Shown in pieces: positions 35,786 through 44,355 of a DNA stretch of 64,000 bases; within the stretch, counting starts at the first letter, position 1, and every line of letters starts with the position of its first letter. The stretch is from Candidatus Sulfopaludibacter sp. SbA3. Its GTDB lineage: Bacteria > Acidobacteriota > Terriglobia > Bryobacterales > Bryobacteraceae. Both the position numbers and the translations under genes were made by a program. The notes below the pieces were generated by a model. That model was given only the letters and a program-made list of their open reading frames with translations. It did not search any database and was not told where the DNA came from. Where the stretch lies: NCBI GenBank assembly GCA_945890485.1, contig CAMDCN010000001.1, positions 620,001-684,000 of the forward strand, written 5' to 3'.

Positions 35786-38257
35786 TTAGAACATGCGCTC
35801 TTGGCGGCGCAAGGTGCCGAAACTGCCGATGTTCGCTATGGCAAACGATACCAGATATTGGTTTTCGTTGCGCGTACCGAAGCTGAGGCGGCGGTATTGA
35901 AAGCTGAGGCCGCAGCAGTCGGAATTGTAGCTGATCTCGGTCGTGGCGAACTGCATTTTGGCTTCGCGGAAATCGTATACGCCGGTGTAGCCGGCGCTCC
36001 AGCCGCGGCGTCCGGGAGCTCCGATGCCACCGCGGAGGAGGAGCTGGTTCGCATTGGGGCTGACATTGGGCGTTCCGCGGACCTGATTGTGACCGATGCC
36101 GAAAAACGTTTGGTTGATCCGGGCGTCGGCGATGACGGTGGAGTTCGTGATCCGTTTGAAGAGTGGGTCCCAGTCGGTTCGCCACTCGATGCTGGCGGAC
36201 TGGATGGGCGACATCCGGAGGACGGAGATGACGGGGGAGTAGTGGCGAGGACGGTCGATGAAGCTGTAGCCGGTGAGGGTCGTGGACGAGAGGAAGACGT
36301 TCCGCGAGCCTTCGACGACGGCTCCGCCGAAGGTGGGGTCAAAATAGCGGCGCTGCATGACCTGCCAGGTGAGGACTTCCTGAACGTTACCGTTGCGCTT
36401 GGCGTAGAGACGGTTGGTGAGTGAGACGTCAGCCTCGGTGGTGGAGGTTAGGATATCGTTCTCGTCGAAGCGAATGATTTCACGGAAATTGCGGATACCA
36501 GAGACGTGTCGAAAGGTGATCCTAGGCTCAACTACATGTTTCACTTCTGTCCCTAACCATTTAGGGCCTTTGAAGATACGCTCCAGGGTTGGCATGATCA
36601 GCTCGGCGCCGAAGTCGTTAGCCTGGCGATACAGATCGCGGCCGGCCGTCGCGGTGGCCGTGGACGAGCTTGAGAGGTCCTTGCGCGAACCGTAGTGGGT
36701 CGCATGGAACGTGTAGGACGGCGCGAGGCTAAACCCCTTCCATTGCAGGACCGCCATGACGCGCGGGGCAAAGTTCAATCGATCGGTGAACTGCCGGGTG
36801 ATGAAGCCGGGTTCGCGGCGCTTGTGAAATCCGGCACTGGAATCAAAGGAGTACCAGACGGGTATGACGCGACCCAGAAGGCGACGTTCACGAGAGTGGA
36901 AATCGACGGACGGGGTTTTGCGAATAACGACTTGGTCGTCAGGAAGAGTGCTCTGGAAGAACTGATGACGGGAGAACTCGACGCCGAAGGAATACGTATC
37001 CCAACTCTTCTGGACATGACCATCCGAGTTCACCGCGGAGAAGATCGCTTCATTAAAGCTTTGCGTGAAAGCCTGCCGGAAAAGGAATGAGGATAAATAG
37101 TTTATGTTTGCAGCCCCGGTCCATCCCTTGCCCAGGACCGACCTTCCGGAACCGTTGATAAGGAAACCGCCTTCCTTGATCCGTTCGCCGCTGTCGGTAC
37201 GGCGGCCCCGATCGTTGACGCCATAGAGGTAGAGATTGAAGTCGGTGCCAATGCGCGGCTTCCCCCGGAAATTCACCTCATGGGCGAAGCCGCGTTGAGT
37301 GAAGAGTTGGCCACGGTACATGGCGTCATAGGAGCGGTTAATGGCCCAATAGTAGCCGACGCCGTACATGAAACCACGACGGGTGCTGTTTCCAAAGTTT
37401 GGCGTTAAGAAACCACTCTTACGCGGTTGTTCCGCAAGGGACTTATAGAACACCGGCGTGTAGAAGATCGGCATGCGGCGGACCCGGAAGACAGCGCGGT
37501 AGGCGATGGCGCGGTCGCCGGGGATGATATCGAACTTCGGGCCGGCCAGACGCCACCACGGCTTTGGGAGGACGCAATTGGTAAGGAAGCCATCGTACAA
37601 GATAAACCGGTTCTTTATCTTTTCCGCCCAACGTCCCTGAAAATTAAACGGGTTCTGCGACATCAGTAGTCCCGGACGATACTCGATTTTGCCTTGGGCG
37701 TTCCCGTTAACATCGAAGAACGTTCCGGACTCTTCTTTCAAGTTGTACTTTACCGTTTTCGCTCGCATCTCCTCCGAGCTGGTGTAGCTTTTGTAGTAGA
37801 CGTTGCCGCGAGCATCGACGTCGCCAGTCGATTCGTTGTAGTCGATTTCATCCGCTTTCAGGAGAACTTCGGCAGTTTCCACCTCGGCGGCGCCGCGGAG
37901 ATGGTAGATCTGGCCATCGACCTCCTGGGTGACGGCGCGGACCAGAACCTCGTCGGCGGCTGGGGCGTTGGGTCGCTTTGTTCCGGCGGGCGGAGCGGTC
38001 GCAACTGTTGGAGGCAATGGGGTTGCGAGAGGAGAGCGCTGCGGCGGGAAGGGTTGACCAAAAATATTCCCGGCCAGCAGTATAAGGCAAACTACCAAGG
38101 CAGCCGATAGACAGATTGCGGATGAAAGAGTTGGGCGAATGCCTGAACAAAACTCTATGATTTCGTTGGAAATAATGCTAACGTGACTGGGTGGTCGTAG
38201 TACAGTACTGCTAAACTGTCCTACTACCAACAGCCGTTCTTGTTTCACCGTCGTCAA
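35786..38257 (-). CDS. lptD: LPS-assembly protein LptD (outer membrane)
   Basis: 823 residues in the longest reading, from a TTG at 38257. The start is uncertain: residues 1-40 look like leader DNA, and the signal-peptide core is SAALVVCLILLAGNIFGQPF at about 51-70. After a Pro-rich linker, an OstA/LptA-like beta-jellyroll (YHLRGAAEVETAEVLLKADE, IDYNESTGDVDARGNVYYKS) leads to an outer-membrane barrel with many aromatic beta-strands and the C-terminal Phe (RRQERMF). A CC pair near the end (NSDCCGLSFQYR) matches the conserved C-terminal Cys pair of LptD. LptD inserts LPS in the outer membrane with LptE. Confidence 0.9.
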   Translation of the reverse strand: MTTVKQERLLVVGQFSSTVLRPPSHVSIISNEIIEFCSGIRPTLSSAICLSAALVVCLILLAGNIFGQPFPPQRSPLATPLPPTVATAPPAGTKRPNAPAADEVLVRAVTQEVDGQIYHLRGAAEVETAEVLLKADEIDYNESTGDVDARGNVYYKSYTSSEEMRAKTVKYNLKEESGTFFDVNGNAQGKIEYRPGLLMSQNPFNFQGRWAEKIKNRFILYDGFLTNCVLPKPWWRLAGPKFDIIPGDRAIAYRAVFRVRRMPIFYTPVFYKSLAEQPRKSGFLTPNFGNSTRRGFMYGVGYYWAINRSYDAMYRGQLFTQRGFAHEVNFRGKPRIGTDFNLYLYGVNDRGRRTDSGERIKEGGFLINGSGRSVLGKGWTGAANINYLSSFLFRQAFTQSFNEAIFSAVNSDGHVQKSWDTYSFGVEFSRHQFFQSTLPDDQVVIRKTPSVDFHSRERRLLGRVIPVWYSFDSSAGFHKRREPGFITRQFTDRLNFAPRVMAVLQWKGFSLAPSYTFHATHYGSRKDLSSSSTATATAGRDLYRQANDFGAELIMPTLERIFKGPKWLGTEVKHVVEPRITFRHVSGIRNFREIIRFDENDILTSTTEADVSLTNRLYAKRNGNVQEVLTWQVMQRRYFDPTFGGAVVEGSRNVFLSSTTLTGYSFIDRPRHYSPVISVLRMSPIQSASIEWRTDWDPLFKRITNSTVIADARINQTFFGIGHNQVRGTPNVSPNANQLLLRGGIGAPGRRGWSAGYTGVYDFREAKMQFATTEISYNSDCCGLSFQYRRLSFGTRNENQYLVSFAIANIGSFGTLRRQERMF
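38199..38209. promoter_or_regulatory. Palindrome AGTACAGTACT upstream of the likely lptD start
   Basis: An 11-bp perfect inverted repeat (AGTAC-A-GTACT) lies inside the nominal N-terminal codons of lptD. It is more plausible as promoter or operator DNA shared with the divergent RDD gene than as coding sequence. Confidence 0.3.
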
Positions 38258-38311
38258 ACCAGCAACCCTAGCACGTCCACTTTCGACGAGGCAATACGCG
38301 AAAGGTCAATT

Positions 38312-39196
38312 ATGAACTGCCCCAACTGCACGGTTTCTATCAGCGAAGATGATCATCGATGTTCCAACTGTGGCCGTCGTCTCGGCAACAACCCCGGGCC
38401 ACTGCTAGCAACCCGAACTGCGGCAGCGCTGAAGCTGGACACGGTGGCAACGACATATGCCGAGCCGCGCCCCGCCCCTCGGCCCCGGCTGGAACATTCT
38501 AACGAAGCGGCTCCCAAGTCGAGCCCTCGGCACATGGCGGCTATGCAGAGTTCGCTTTTCTCACTTCACGAGGATCGCAAGATTCGATCCATCGACGGTC
38601 AAGCGGAAACGATGACGGCGACTAAGCGGCTTCGCCGCCAGCCGACCGAACGATCCTCTTATTTGCCGTACCAGGGTGTATTGGAGTTTCTGCCGGCAAG
38701 TGGGCCGGCACCGCGCACATTGCCGACGTCGGTGGAAGCGGTGATCTACTGTGACTTCCCCGTTGCGACTCGGACACATCGGGTTCTCGCCGGACTGATC
38801 GACTTTGTGATCGTACTTGGCTGCATGCTGCTCTTCCTTGGGATCGTGTACCTAGGTTGTGAGGGCATGCCTTGGGTTGCCCTTGATGGAATGGCTATGA
38901 GCATGATCGGAATCGCTACCGGCCTGTTGGGATTTCTCTACGAAGCGTTTTGGGTTATGTCCGGCGTGCCTTCCCCTGGAATGGAGTGCGTCGGCCTTCG
39001 CCTTGTTGGTTTCGACGGGAATGAGCCTTCGAAGTCGGACAACATTCGCCGGGTTCTTGGTGGAGCCATCAGTGTAATGGCGGCGTTCATCGGCTTAGCT
39101 TGGGCCTTTGTTGATGAAGAGTGCTTGACCTGGCAGGATCATATCTCGCGGACGTTCCCCACCGGCGTGCGGGAGCAGTACGGTATCCGCCGATAA
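38312..39196 (+). CDS. RDD-family membrane protein with N-terminal zinc ribbon
   Basis: 294 residues from the ATG at 38312. Residues 1-25 form a zinc ribbon (MNCPNCTVSISEDDHRCSNC; four Cys in two CxxC pairs). A disordered Ala/Pro/Arg-rich linker runs to about 165. Then an RDD domain follows: HRVLAGLIDFVIVLGCMLLF, a second helix pair (MIGIATGLLGFLYEAFWVMS), the loop GMECVGLRLVGFDGNEPS, RRVLGGAISVMAAFIGLAWA and the end TWQDHISRTFPTG. RDD proteins are small membrane proteins, in some cases linked to ion transport; the role here is unknown. Divergent from lptD, 19 bp upstream of pgi. Confidence 0.8.
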   Translation: MNCPNCTVSISEDDHRCSNCGRRLGNNPGPLLATRTAAALKLDTVATTYAEPRPAPRPRLEHSNEAAPKSSPRHMAAMQSSLFSLHEDRKIRSIDGQAETMTATKRLRRQPTERSSYLPYQGVLEFLPASGPAPRTLPTSVEAVIYCDFPVATRTHRVLAGLIDFVIVLGCMLLFLGIVYLGCEGMPWVALDGMAMSMIGIATGLLGFLYEAFWVMSGVPSPGMECVGLRLVGFDGNEPSKSDNIRRVLGGAISVMAAFIGLAWAFVDEECLTWQDHISRTFPTGVREQYGIRR

Positions 39197-39214
39197 CTGA
39201 CGTACACTAGCGTC

Positions 39215-40606
39215 ATGGCGATTGTATTCGACGAAACAAACCTGCTGGCGCGGATGGTCGGCGAGGCTGATGGTATTACGCCCGAAGAGTTGATCTCGGC
39301 GGAGCCGTTGGCAGCTGCGGCCTTGGCCGGGGTAAAAGCACAGACTGACGCTGGCGTTATCGGTTTCCCGGATTTGCCAAAGCAAACGGCTTTAGCGAAT
39401 GAGATTGTCGCGTATGCCGAGAAGATGAAGGGAACCTACGACACCGTGTGTCTCGTGGGTATCGGCGGCAGCGCTTTGGGCGCATGGGCGCTTGATTGTG
39501 CACTTCGCGGTCCGCATCCAGTGCAGGGAGATCACTCGACGGCGAAGCCCCGTCTGGTGATTCTCGACAACGTTGATCCGGAGTTCGTCCAGTTGGCTTT
39601 GGCTTCGATGAAGCCGAAGAAGACTCTGGTGGTGGTGATTGCCAAGAGTGGCGCGACCGCTGAGTCGGTTGCCACATTTCTGATTGTGCGGGGATGGCTG
39701 GCGGCCGGGGTGGGATTGAAAGGCGTGAAGGCGCGTGTCGTGGTGATCACGAGCGAGGGCCGGGGCGACTTAAAAGTACTCGCGACCAACGAAGGCTACA
39801 CGACTTTCCATATCCCGGAGAACGTGGGCGGACGCTTTAGCGTTTTGTCGGCGGTGGGGCTCGTGCCGGCTGCGTTGATTGGTGTAGATATTCTGGGGCT
39901 ACTTCGTGGCGCCGCCAAGATGACGGCGACGGCCTGGAAGCCAGACCTCGCGGCAAACGTCCCTTTGCGGGCGGCGTTACTCCACTTCGTGTCTCTGACC
40001 AAGAAAGGCAAGACGATTCAGGTGGCGTTTCCATACGCGAACCGGCTGTGGGGCACCGCATTCTGGTTTCGGCAACTTTGGGCGGAATCGTTGGGCAAGG
40101 CTAAGAACAGGGCGGGCGACGTGGTTCACGTCGGACAGACACCGGTGGCGGCACTTGGCACGACGGACCAGCATTCGCAAGTGCAGCTTTATATGGAAGG
40201 CCCGAAGGACAAGCTGTTCACGTTCTGGGCAGTGAAGAAGCCGGCCGACCCCGGGTTGATTCCGGCGGAGAAGACGGGACTGGAAGGATTTGACTATTTG
40301 ACTGGCCAGAGCTTGGCGAAGCTTTTGGACGTCGAATGCAAGTCGACGCAGGCAGCCCTGACGGAAAACCAGCGCCCGAACTGCGTGTTTACGCTCGATC
40401 GCGTTGACGCCGAACATATCGGGATGTTCTTCCAACTTCTCGAGTTTGAGACGGCGTTTGCGGGCGAGATGCTGAATATCAATGCGTTTGATCAGGAAGG
40501 TGTGGAACTTGGCAAAAAGTTCACCTTCGGATTGATGGGACGAAAGGGCTTCGGCGACTTTAAGAAGCGCTATACCGATTACGAAGCGCGCCGCCGCAAG
40601 GGGTAG
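39215..40606 (+). CDS. pgi: Glucose-6-phosphate isomerase
   Basis: 463 residues. It interconverts glucose-6-phosphate and fructose-6-phosphate. Visible family features: CLVGIGGSALGAWALD (sugar-phosphate loop), VVVIAKSGATAESVATFL, HIPENVGGRFSVLSAVGL (the PGI signature around GGRFS), RQLWAESLGKAKN with the catalytic Glu, and GTTDQHSQVQLYMEGPKD with the catalytic His. Length matches the shorter bacterial PGI type. It is followed 12 bp later by ribBA on the same strand, so co-transcription is plausible. Confidence 0.95.
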   Translation: MAIVFDETNLLARMVGEADGITPEELISAEPLAAAALAGVKAQTDAGVIGFPDLPKQTALANEIVAYAEKMKGTYDTVCLVGIGGSALGAWALDCALRGPHPVQGDHSTAKPRLVILDNVDPEFVQLALASMKPKKTLVVVIAKSGATAESVATFLIVRGWLAAGVGLKGVKARVVVITSEGRGDLKVLATNEGYTTFHIPENVGGRFSVLSAVGLVPAALIGVDILGLLRGAAKMTATAWKPDLAANVPLRAALLHFVSLTKKGKTIQVAFPYANRLWGTAFWFRQLWAESLGKAKNRAGDVVHVGQTPVAALGTTDQHSQVQLYMEGPKDKLFTFWAVKKPADPGLIPAEKTGLEGFDYLTGQSLAKLLDVECKSTQAALTENQRPNCVFTLDRVDAEHIGMFFQLLEFETAFAGEMLNINAFDQEGVELGKKFTFGLMGRKGFGDFKKRYTDYEARRRKG

Positions 40607-40618
40607 GCGCCTCCCTCC

Positions 40619-41734
40619 ATGCCATTTGCTCCTATTCCTGAGGCGTTGGCGGACTTCCGTTCCGGCCGGATGCTCATTGTAGTCGATGATGAAGACCGCG
40701 AGAACGAAGGCGATCTGACGCTGGCGGCGGAACACATTACGCCGGAAACGATCAACTTCATGGCGGTGCATGGGCGAGGCCTGATTTGTCTGGCCTTGAG
40801 CCCAGAGAAATGTGACTCACTGGATCTTCCTCCGATGGCGGCGGCGAATACGTCCCGATTCGGGACGGCGTTCACCGTTTCCATCGAGGCGGCCCACGGG
40901 GTGACGACGGGGATTTCGGCAGCCGACCGGGCGCACACCATCCGAGTGGCAATCCGGCCGGACGCCCGGCCGTCTGATCTGGCTCGACCGGGCCACATTT
41001 TCCCGTTGCGGGCCCGCCCGGGAGGGGTGCTCGCACGGGCTGGCCAGACCGAGGCGGCGGTGGATTTAGCTCTGCTGGCTGGATTGCAGCCAGGCGGCGT
41101 AATCTGCGAAATCATGAACGAAGACGGGACGATGGCCCGCCTGCCGCAGTTGATCGAGTTCGGAAAAAAGTTCGGCATCCGCATCATTTCAGTAGCCGAG
41201 TTGATTCGTTACCGGCTGCGGAATGAGCGATTCATGCAGCGGACCGCGTCGGGCCAGGTGGAAACCCGGCATGGGCGATTTGTCTCCCATGCCTACACTT
41301 CCACCCTAGGCGGCGGAATGCACACGGCGCTAGTATTGGGAGATCTTAGCGCGGTAGCAAATCCGCTGGTCCGGGTGCATGCCCACTGTGCCTACGGGAA
41401 TTTGTTTGGCGCGACATCGTGCGACTGTGCGCGAATCGTCGACCGATCGTTGGCGCTGATTCGGGAGGAGGGAGCGGGCGCCCTTGTTTATCTGCACCAG
41501 AACACGGCCGGCTTTCAGCAGCGCAACGGGGAGATTATTCCCCATGCCCGGGACCCGCTGACGCACACAACGGGGGATGGTTCGACCGTACTGCAGCACG
41601 AGGCCGGACTTGGCGCGCAGATCCTGGCGGACTTAGGATTGCACCGGATTCGACTGTTGACGAATCATCCGCGAAAGGTGGTTGGGCTGGAAGGATTTGG
41701 GATTGAGATTACCGCGCAGGTGCCGATCCCTTAA
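40619..41734 (+). CDS. ribBA: RibBA-type protein: DHBP synthase with GTP cyclohydrolase II-like domain lacking key residues
   Basis: 371 residues. Residues 1-200 are a complete 3,4-dihydroxy-2-butanone-4-phosphate synthase: [69 protein letters not shown] and [14 protein letters not shown]. Residues 205-371 resemble GTP cyclohydrolase II. The zinc ligands C-x10-C-x-C are kept ([17 protein letters not shown]) and the end [20 protein letters not shown] is normal. The RQEGRGIGL stretch is replaced by [10 protein letters not shown], and the following D-x-R-x-Y region is also altered. The second half is therefore probably not an active cyclohydrolase. Makes a riboflavin precursor. Confidence 0.9.
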   Translation: MPFAPIPEALADFRSGRMLIVVDDEDRENEGDLTLAAEHITPETINFMAVHGRGLICLALSPEKCDSLDLPPMAAANTSRFGTAFTVSIEAAHGVTTGISAADRAHTIRVAIRPDARPSDLARPGHIFPLRARPGGVLARAGQTEAAVDLALLAGLQPGGVICEIMNEDGTMARLPQLIEFGKKFGIRIISVAELIRYRLRNERFMQRTASGQVETRHGRFVSHAYTSTLGGGMHTALVLGDLSAVANPLVRVHAHCAYGNLFGATSCDCARIVDRSLALIREEGAGALVYLHQNTAGFQQRNGEIIPHARDPLTHTTGDGSTVLQHEAGLGAQILADLGLHRIRLLTNHPRKVVGLEGFGIEITAQVPIP

Positions 41735-42482
41735 GGCGTTGATACTCATCAAGGTGGCGTCGACTTTTCCCGGTGTCCCCGAGGGAACGGTAGAGAGCCG
41801 CGAGCCGGTAGTGTGCCATTACCTGGGAAGCGTCACGGGCGAGAGCCCGTTCAAAGGCGAGGACCGCTTCGGGATTTTGCTGGCGGCCGGCATGGAGCCG
41901 GCCTAGTTCCAGCAGGGCCCGGGTTTCCTTCCGGTCGAGTTCCGCGGCACGTTCGAGGTGAGGGAGAGCATCGCTGGTCCGCTCGGGGGACTGCTGTAAA
42001 AGGGCGCGGGCCCAATAGAATTCGGAGTCTGCCCGCGCGGGTTGGGAGGCGGCGAGTTTCTCGATGCGGGCGAGGATGCGCTTGGACCAAGCCGGAGCCG
42101 CGCCAACTGTTTCGCCGAGCAGCGGCAACGCACGGGGATGGTCAACGGCACAGAGGATTTCCGCGCTGGCTTCGGTCTCGCCGGTCAGGAAGAGGACGAC
42201 CGCGGTGCCTTCGGACGGTCCGCGTTTGCGGAACCAGAGTTCGGCCTCCCGAAGAAGCCGATTTTCGATCAGCTTGACGCCTTCGGCAGCTTCGGGGATA
42301 GCGCGGAGCAGGTTCACGAGGCTTTCGTTGATTTGAGTTCGTTCCGCGGCGATATGGGAGGTGCCATCAAGTGATCCGGCGGCGGGGCTGGTTTGGAAAG
42401 CGCCGCCCGGTTGGAACTCGGGCGGGGAGCCAATTTGCGCCAGAAGGAGCCCGGGCACGGCGAAGAAGCTGACGAACCGCAT
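41709..42482 (-). CDS. Secreted TPR-repeat protein
   Basis: 257 residues with a signal peptide (MRFVSFFAVPGLLLAQIGSP). After a Gly/Ser-rich stretch, the helical body carries loose repeats and two clear C-terminal TPRs (KETRALLELGRLHAGRQQNP, EAVLAFERALARDASQVMA, HYRLAALYRSLGDTGKSRRH). No catalytic domain is seen. A scaffold or binding role is inferred. Its 3' end overlaps ribBA by 26 bp on the opposite strand, the longest such overlap in the window. Confidence 0.75.
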   Translation of the reverse strand: MRFVSFFAVPGLLLAQIGSPPEFQPGGAFQTSPAAGSLDGTSHIAAERTQINESLVNLLRAIPEAAEGVKLIENRLLREAELWFRKRGPSEGTAVVLFLTGETEASAEILCAVDHPRALPLLGETVGAAPAWSKRILARIEKLAASQPARADSEFYWARALLQQSPERTSDALPHLERAAELDRKETRALLELGRLHAGRQQNPEAVLAFERALARDASQVMAHYRLAALYRSLGDTGKSRRHLDEYQRLKGSAPAR

Positions 42483-42594
42483 TGCAAGGTCAGACTAACA
42501 CGATCTCCGTTCGGTACGCGCGCAGGGTGCGGACGCGGTTTTCCGCCGGACGCGGACCGGGTTAGCTACTTCCCACGGATGGAGGCTCTCCCGC

Positions 42595-44256
42595 TCAGTA
42601 AGTTCGGCAGCTCGCGGAGGTCATTCCCTCGGTAAGTACGCAGAGAGAGTTAGCCGCCAAGTTACTCCAGGCTTCCGACTTTCCGCCCGGCCAACGGACC
42701 GTAACGCGGTCCACCTTTTCGGCGGGGCCGAGGCCGAAGTGAAGGATCATCGAGTTTTGGGAGTAGAAGCTTTCGCCGCTGCGCACTTCGTCGATCCACT
42801 TCTTTGCACCGGCCTCGACGGTCACGCGGGCCCCGATGGCGGAACGATTCGACTTCGTGCCGTGCAACTTCACGTTGAGGAATTGGCCTCCGGGGGCGGT
42901 GTTTTTGAGAAGCGCCGGACGATCGTTCATGTTCAGAATCAAGGCCTCCGGCCGGCCATCGCCATCGAGATCGCCGACGGCAAGGCCACGCGACGGACGT
43001 GCGACCTGTAGCGCCGGGCCTCCCGTTGAGGTGAGGTCAGCAAATTTTCCGTTGCCGAGATTGCGGAAGAAGAGCGTGGGCTGACGGTAGGCGTCGCCCA
43101 CAGCCGCCTTTTCGACTTCGGGGTAGACGTGACCATTGACGAGGAGCAGGTCCTTCCAACCATCGTCGTCGGCATCGAGAAACGAGATTCCCCAACCAAG
43201 CAATTGCCGGACGCCGAGGCGGGCGGGGCCGGCGACGTCGGTGAAGAACTTGCCGTCCTCATTCAGGAACAGCGAAGTGAGGTCACCGGAGAAGTTGGTC
43301 TTGGCAATATCGAGAAAGCCGTCGTTGTTGAAGTCGCCGACGGCGACGCCCATGCCGGCCTGCAAGCGGCCGTCAGCGTTGAAAGCGACTCCAGCTTCGA
43401 CCCCTCGCTCTTCGAAGGTTCCATTGCCGCGGTTGCGGTATAGCTGGCTGGGCGTCATATCGCAGGCGACGTAGATATCGGGCCAGCCATCGTTGTCGAA
43501 GTCCGCCGCTACGGCTTGCAGCGCATAGCGGCCTCCGGGTTTGAGAATTCCGGCGGAGGCGGAGACGTCGCGGAAGGTCCCATTGGGCTCCTGGTGATAG
43601 AGGACGTTCATCGCCAGTGGCAGGCCTCGGGGGCCGCACATGACCGGGATCTCCTTCCAAACGCAGTATTCGCCTTTTCCAGGACGGGGTGTTTTTTCGA
43701 GGTCGAGGTTGACGTAGTTAGCGATGAAGAGATCGAGGCGGCCGTCGTGGTCGTAGTCAAGGAACGTGCAGCCGGAACCGAAGCGGACGCCAGAAACAGG
43801 CAGGCCGGCGGCGCCGGTGACGTCCTCGAACTTCCCTTCTCCCCGATTGCGGAAGAGACGATTGTGACCGTAATAAGCGATTAGAACATCGGTCTTCCCG
43901 TCGTTGTCATAGTCGCCGGCGCAGACGCCTTGGGCCCAGCCTTCGACCGGAATGCGGGCAGTCTCGGTAAGCCGGCCCTTACCGTCATTGCTATAGAGCA
44001 CTGGATAGCGCGGTTTGCCATCGACGGGGCCAGCGAGGGTGGTTCCGTTCAGGAGCAGCACGTCGTCGTCGCCATCCTGGTCGGCATCGAAGAGGGCAAT
44101 GCCATTGCCGGTGGTCTCAACGATGAAGTCCTTACGTTCGCGGCCGCCATAGGTATTCTCGGCCGTGAGGCCCCATGTGGCGGCTACGTCAACCCAGCGG
44201 ACGGGTTCGACGGCAGCAGCGGCTGCGAGACCGAAAAGCAGGATTGAAAGTTTCAT
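42595..44256 (-). CDS. Secreted FG-GAP/VCBS repeat protein with ASPIC/UnbV domain (CRTAC1-like)
   Basis: 553 residues from the ATG at 44256 (signal MKLSILLFGLAAAAAVEPV); an alternative ATG at 44271 adds five residues. Repeated calcium-binding FG-GAP/VCBS segments form a propeller, for example LFDADQDGDDDVLLLNGTTL, AGDYDNDGKTDVLIAYYGHN, LDYDHDGRLDLFIANYVNLD and VGDFNNDGFLDIAKTNFSGD. The C-terminus is ASPIC/UnbV: NVKLHGTKSNRSAIGARVTV and VTVRWPGGKSEAWSNLAANS. The family is extracellular and often adhesive or carbohydrate-binding; function is not established. It is divergent from the TonB-dependent receptor gene. Confidence 0.88.
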   Translation of the reverse strand: MKLSILLFGLAAAAAVEPVRWVDVAATWGLTAENTYGGRERKDFIVETTGNGIALFDADQDGDDDVLLLNGTTLAGPVDGKPRYPVLYSNDGKGRLTETARIPVEGWAQGVCAGDYDNDGKTDVLIAYYGHNRLFRNRGEGKFEDVTGAAGLPVSGVRFGSGCTFLDYDHDGRLDLFIANYVNLDLEKTPRPGKGEYCVWKEIPVMCGPRGLPLAMNVLYHQEPNGTFRDVSASAGILKPGGRYALQAVAADFDNDGWPDIYVACDMTPSQLYRNRGNGTFEERGVEAGVAFNADGRLQAGMGVAVGDFNNDGFLDIAKTNFSGDLTSLFLNEDGKFFTDVAGPARLGVRQLLGWGISFLDADDDGWKDLLLVNGHVYPEVEKAAVGDAYRQPTLFFRNLGNGKFADLTSTGGPALQVARPSRGLAVGDLDGDGRPEALILNMNDRPALLKNTAPGGQFLNVKLHGTKSNRSAIGARVTVEAGAKKWIDEVRSGESFYSQNSMILHFGLGPAEKVDRVTVRWPGGKSEAWSNLAANSLCVLTEGMTSASCRTY

Positions 44257-44264
44257 GAAGTTTT

Positions 44265-44296
44265 CTATCATTGCGCCTCTACCGCGACTATGATAG
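44265..44296. repeat. Spaced inverted repeat between divergent FG-GAP and TonB-receptor genes
   Basis: CTATCAT at 44265-44271 and ATGATAG at 44290-44296 are perfect inverted arms separated by 18 bp. The pair lies in the 99-bp divergent interval and could be a split operator. Chance occurrence cannot be excluded. Confidence 0.25.
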
Positions 44297-44355
44297 CTTC
44301 TCGCAAGCGTTTAACCGCGCTGTAACCCTCCCTGGGAATTGAGGTTCTTTCACAA

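Noticed and set aside
38240..38311. Longer start for the RDD protein
   Set aside because: The zinc ribbon begins at the ATG at 38312; earlier residues overlap the divergent lptD leader.
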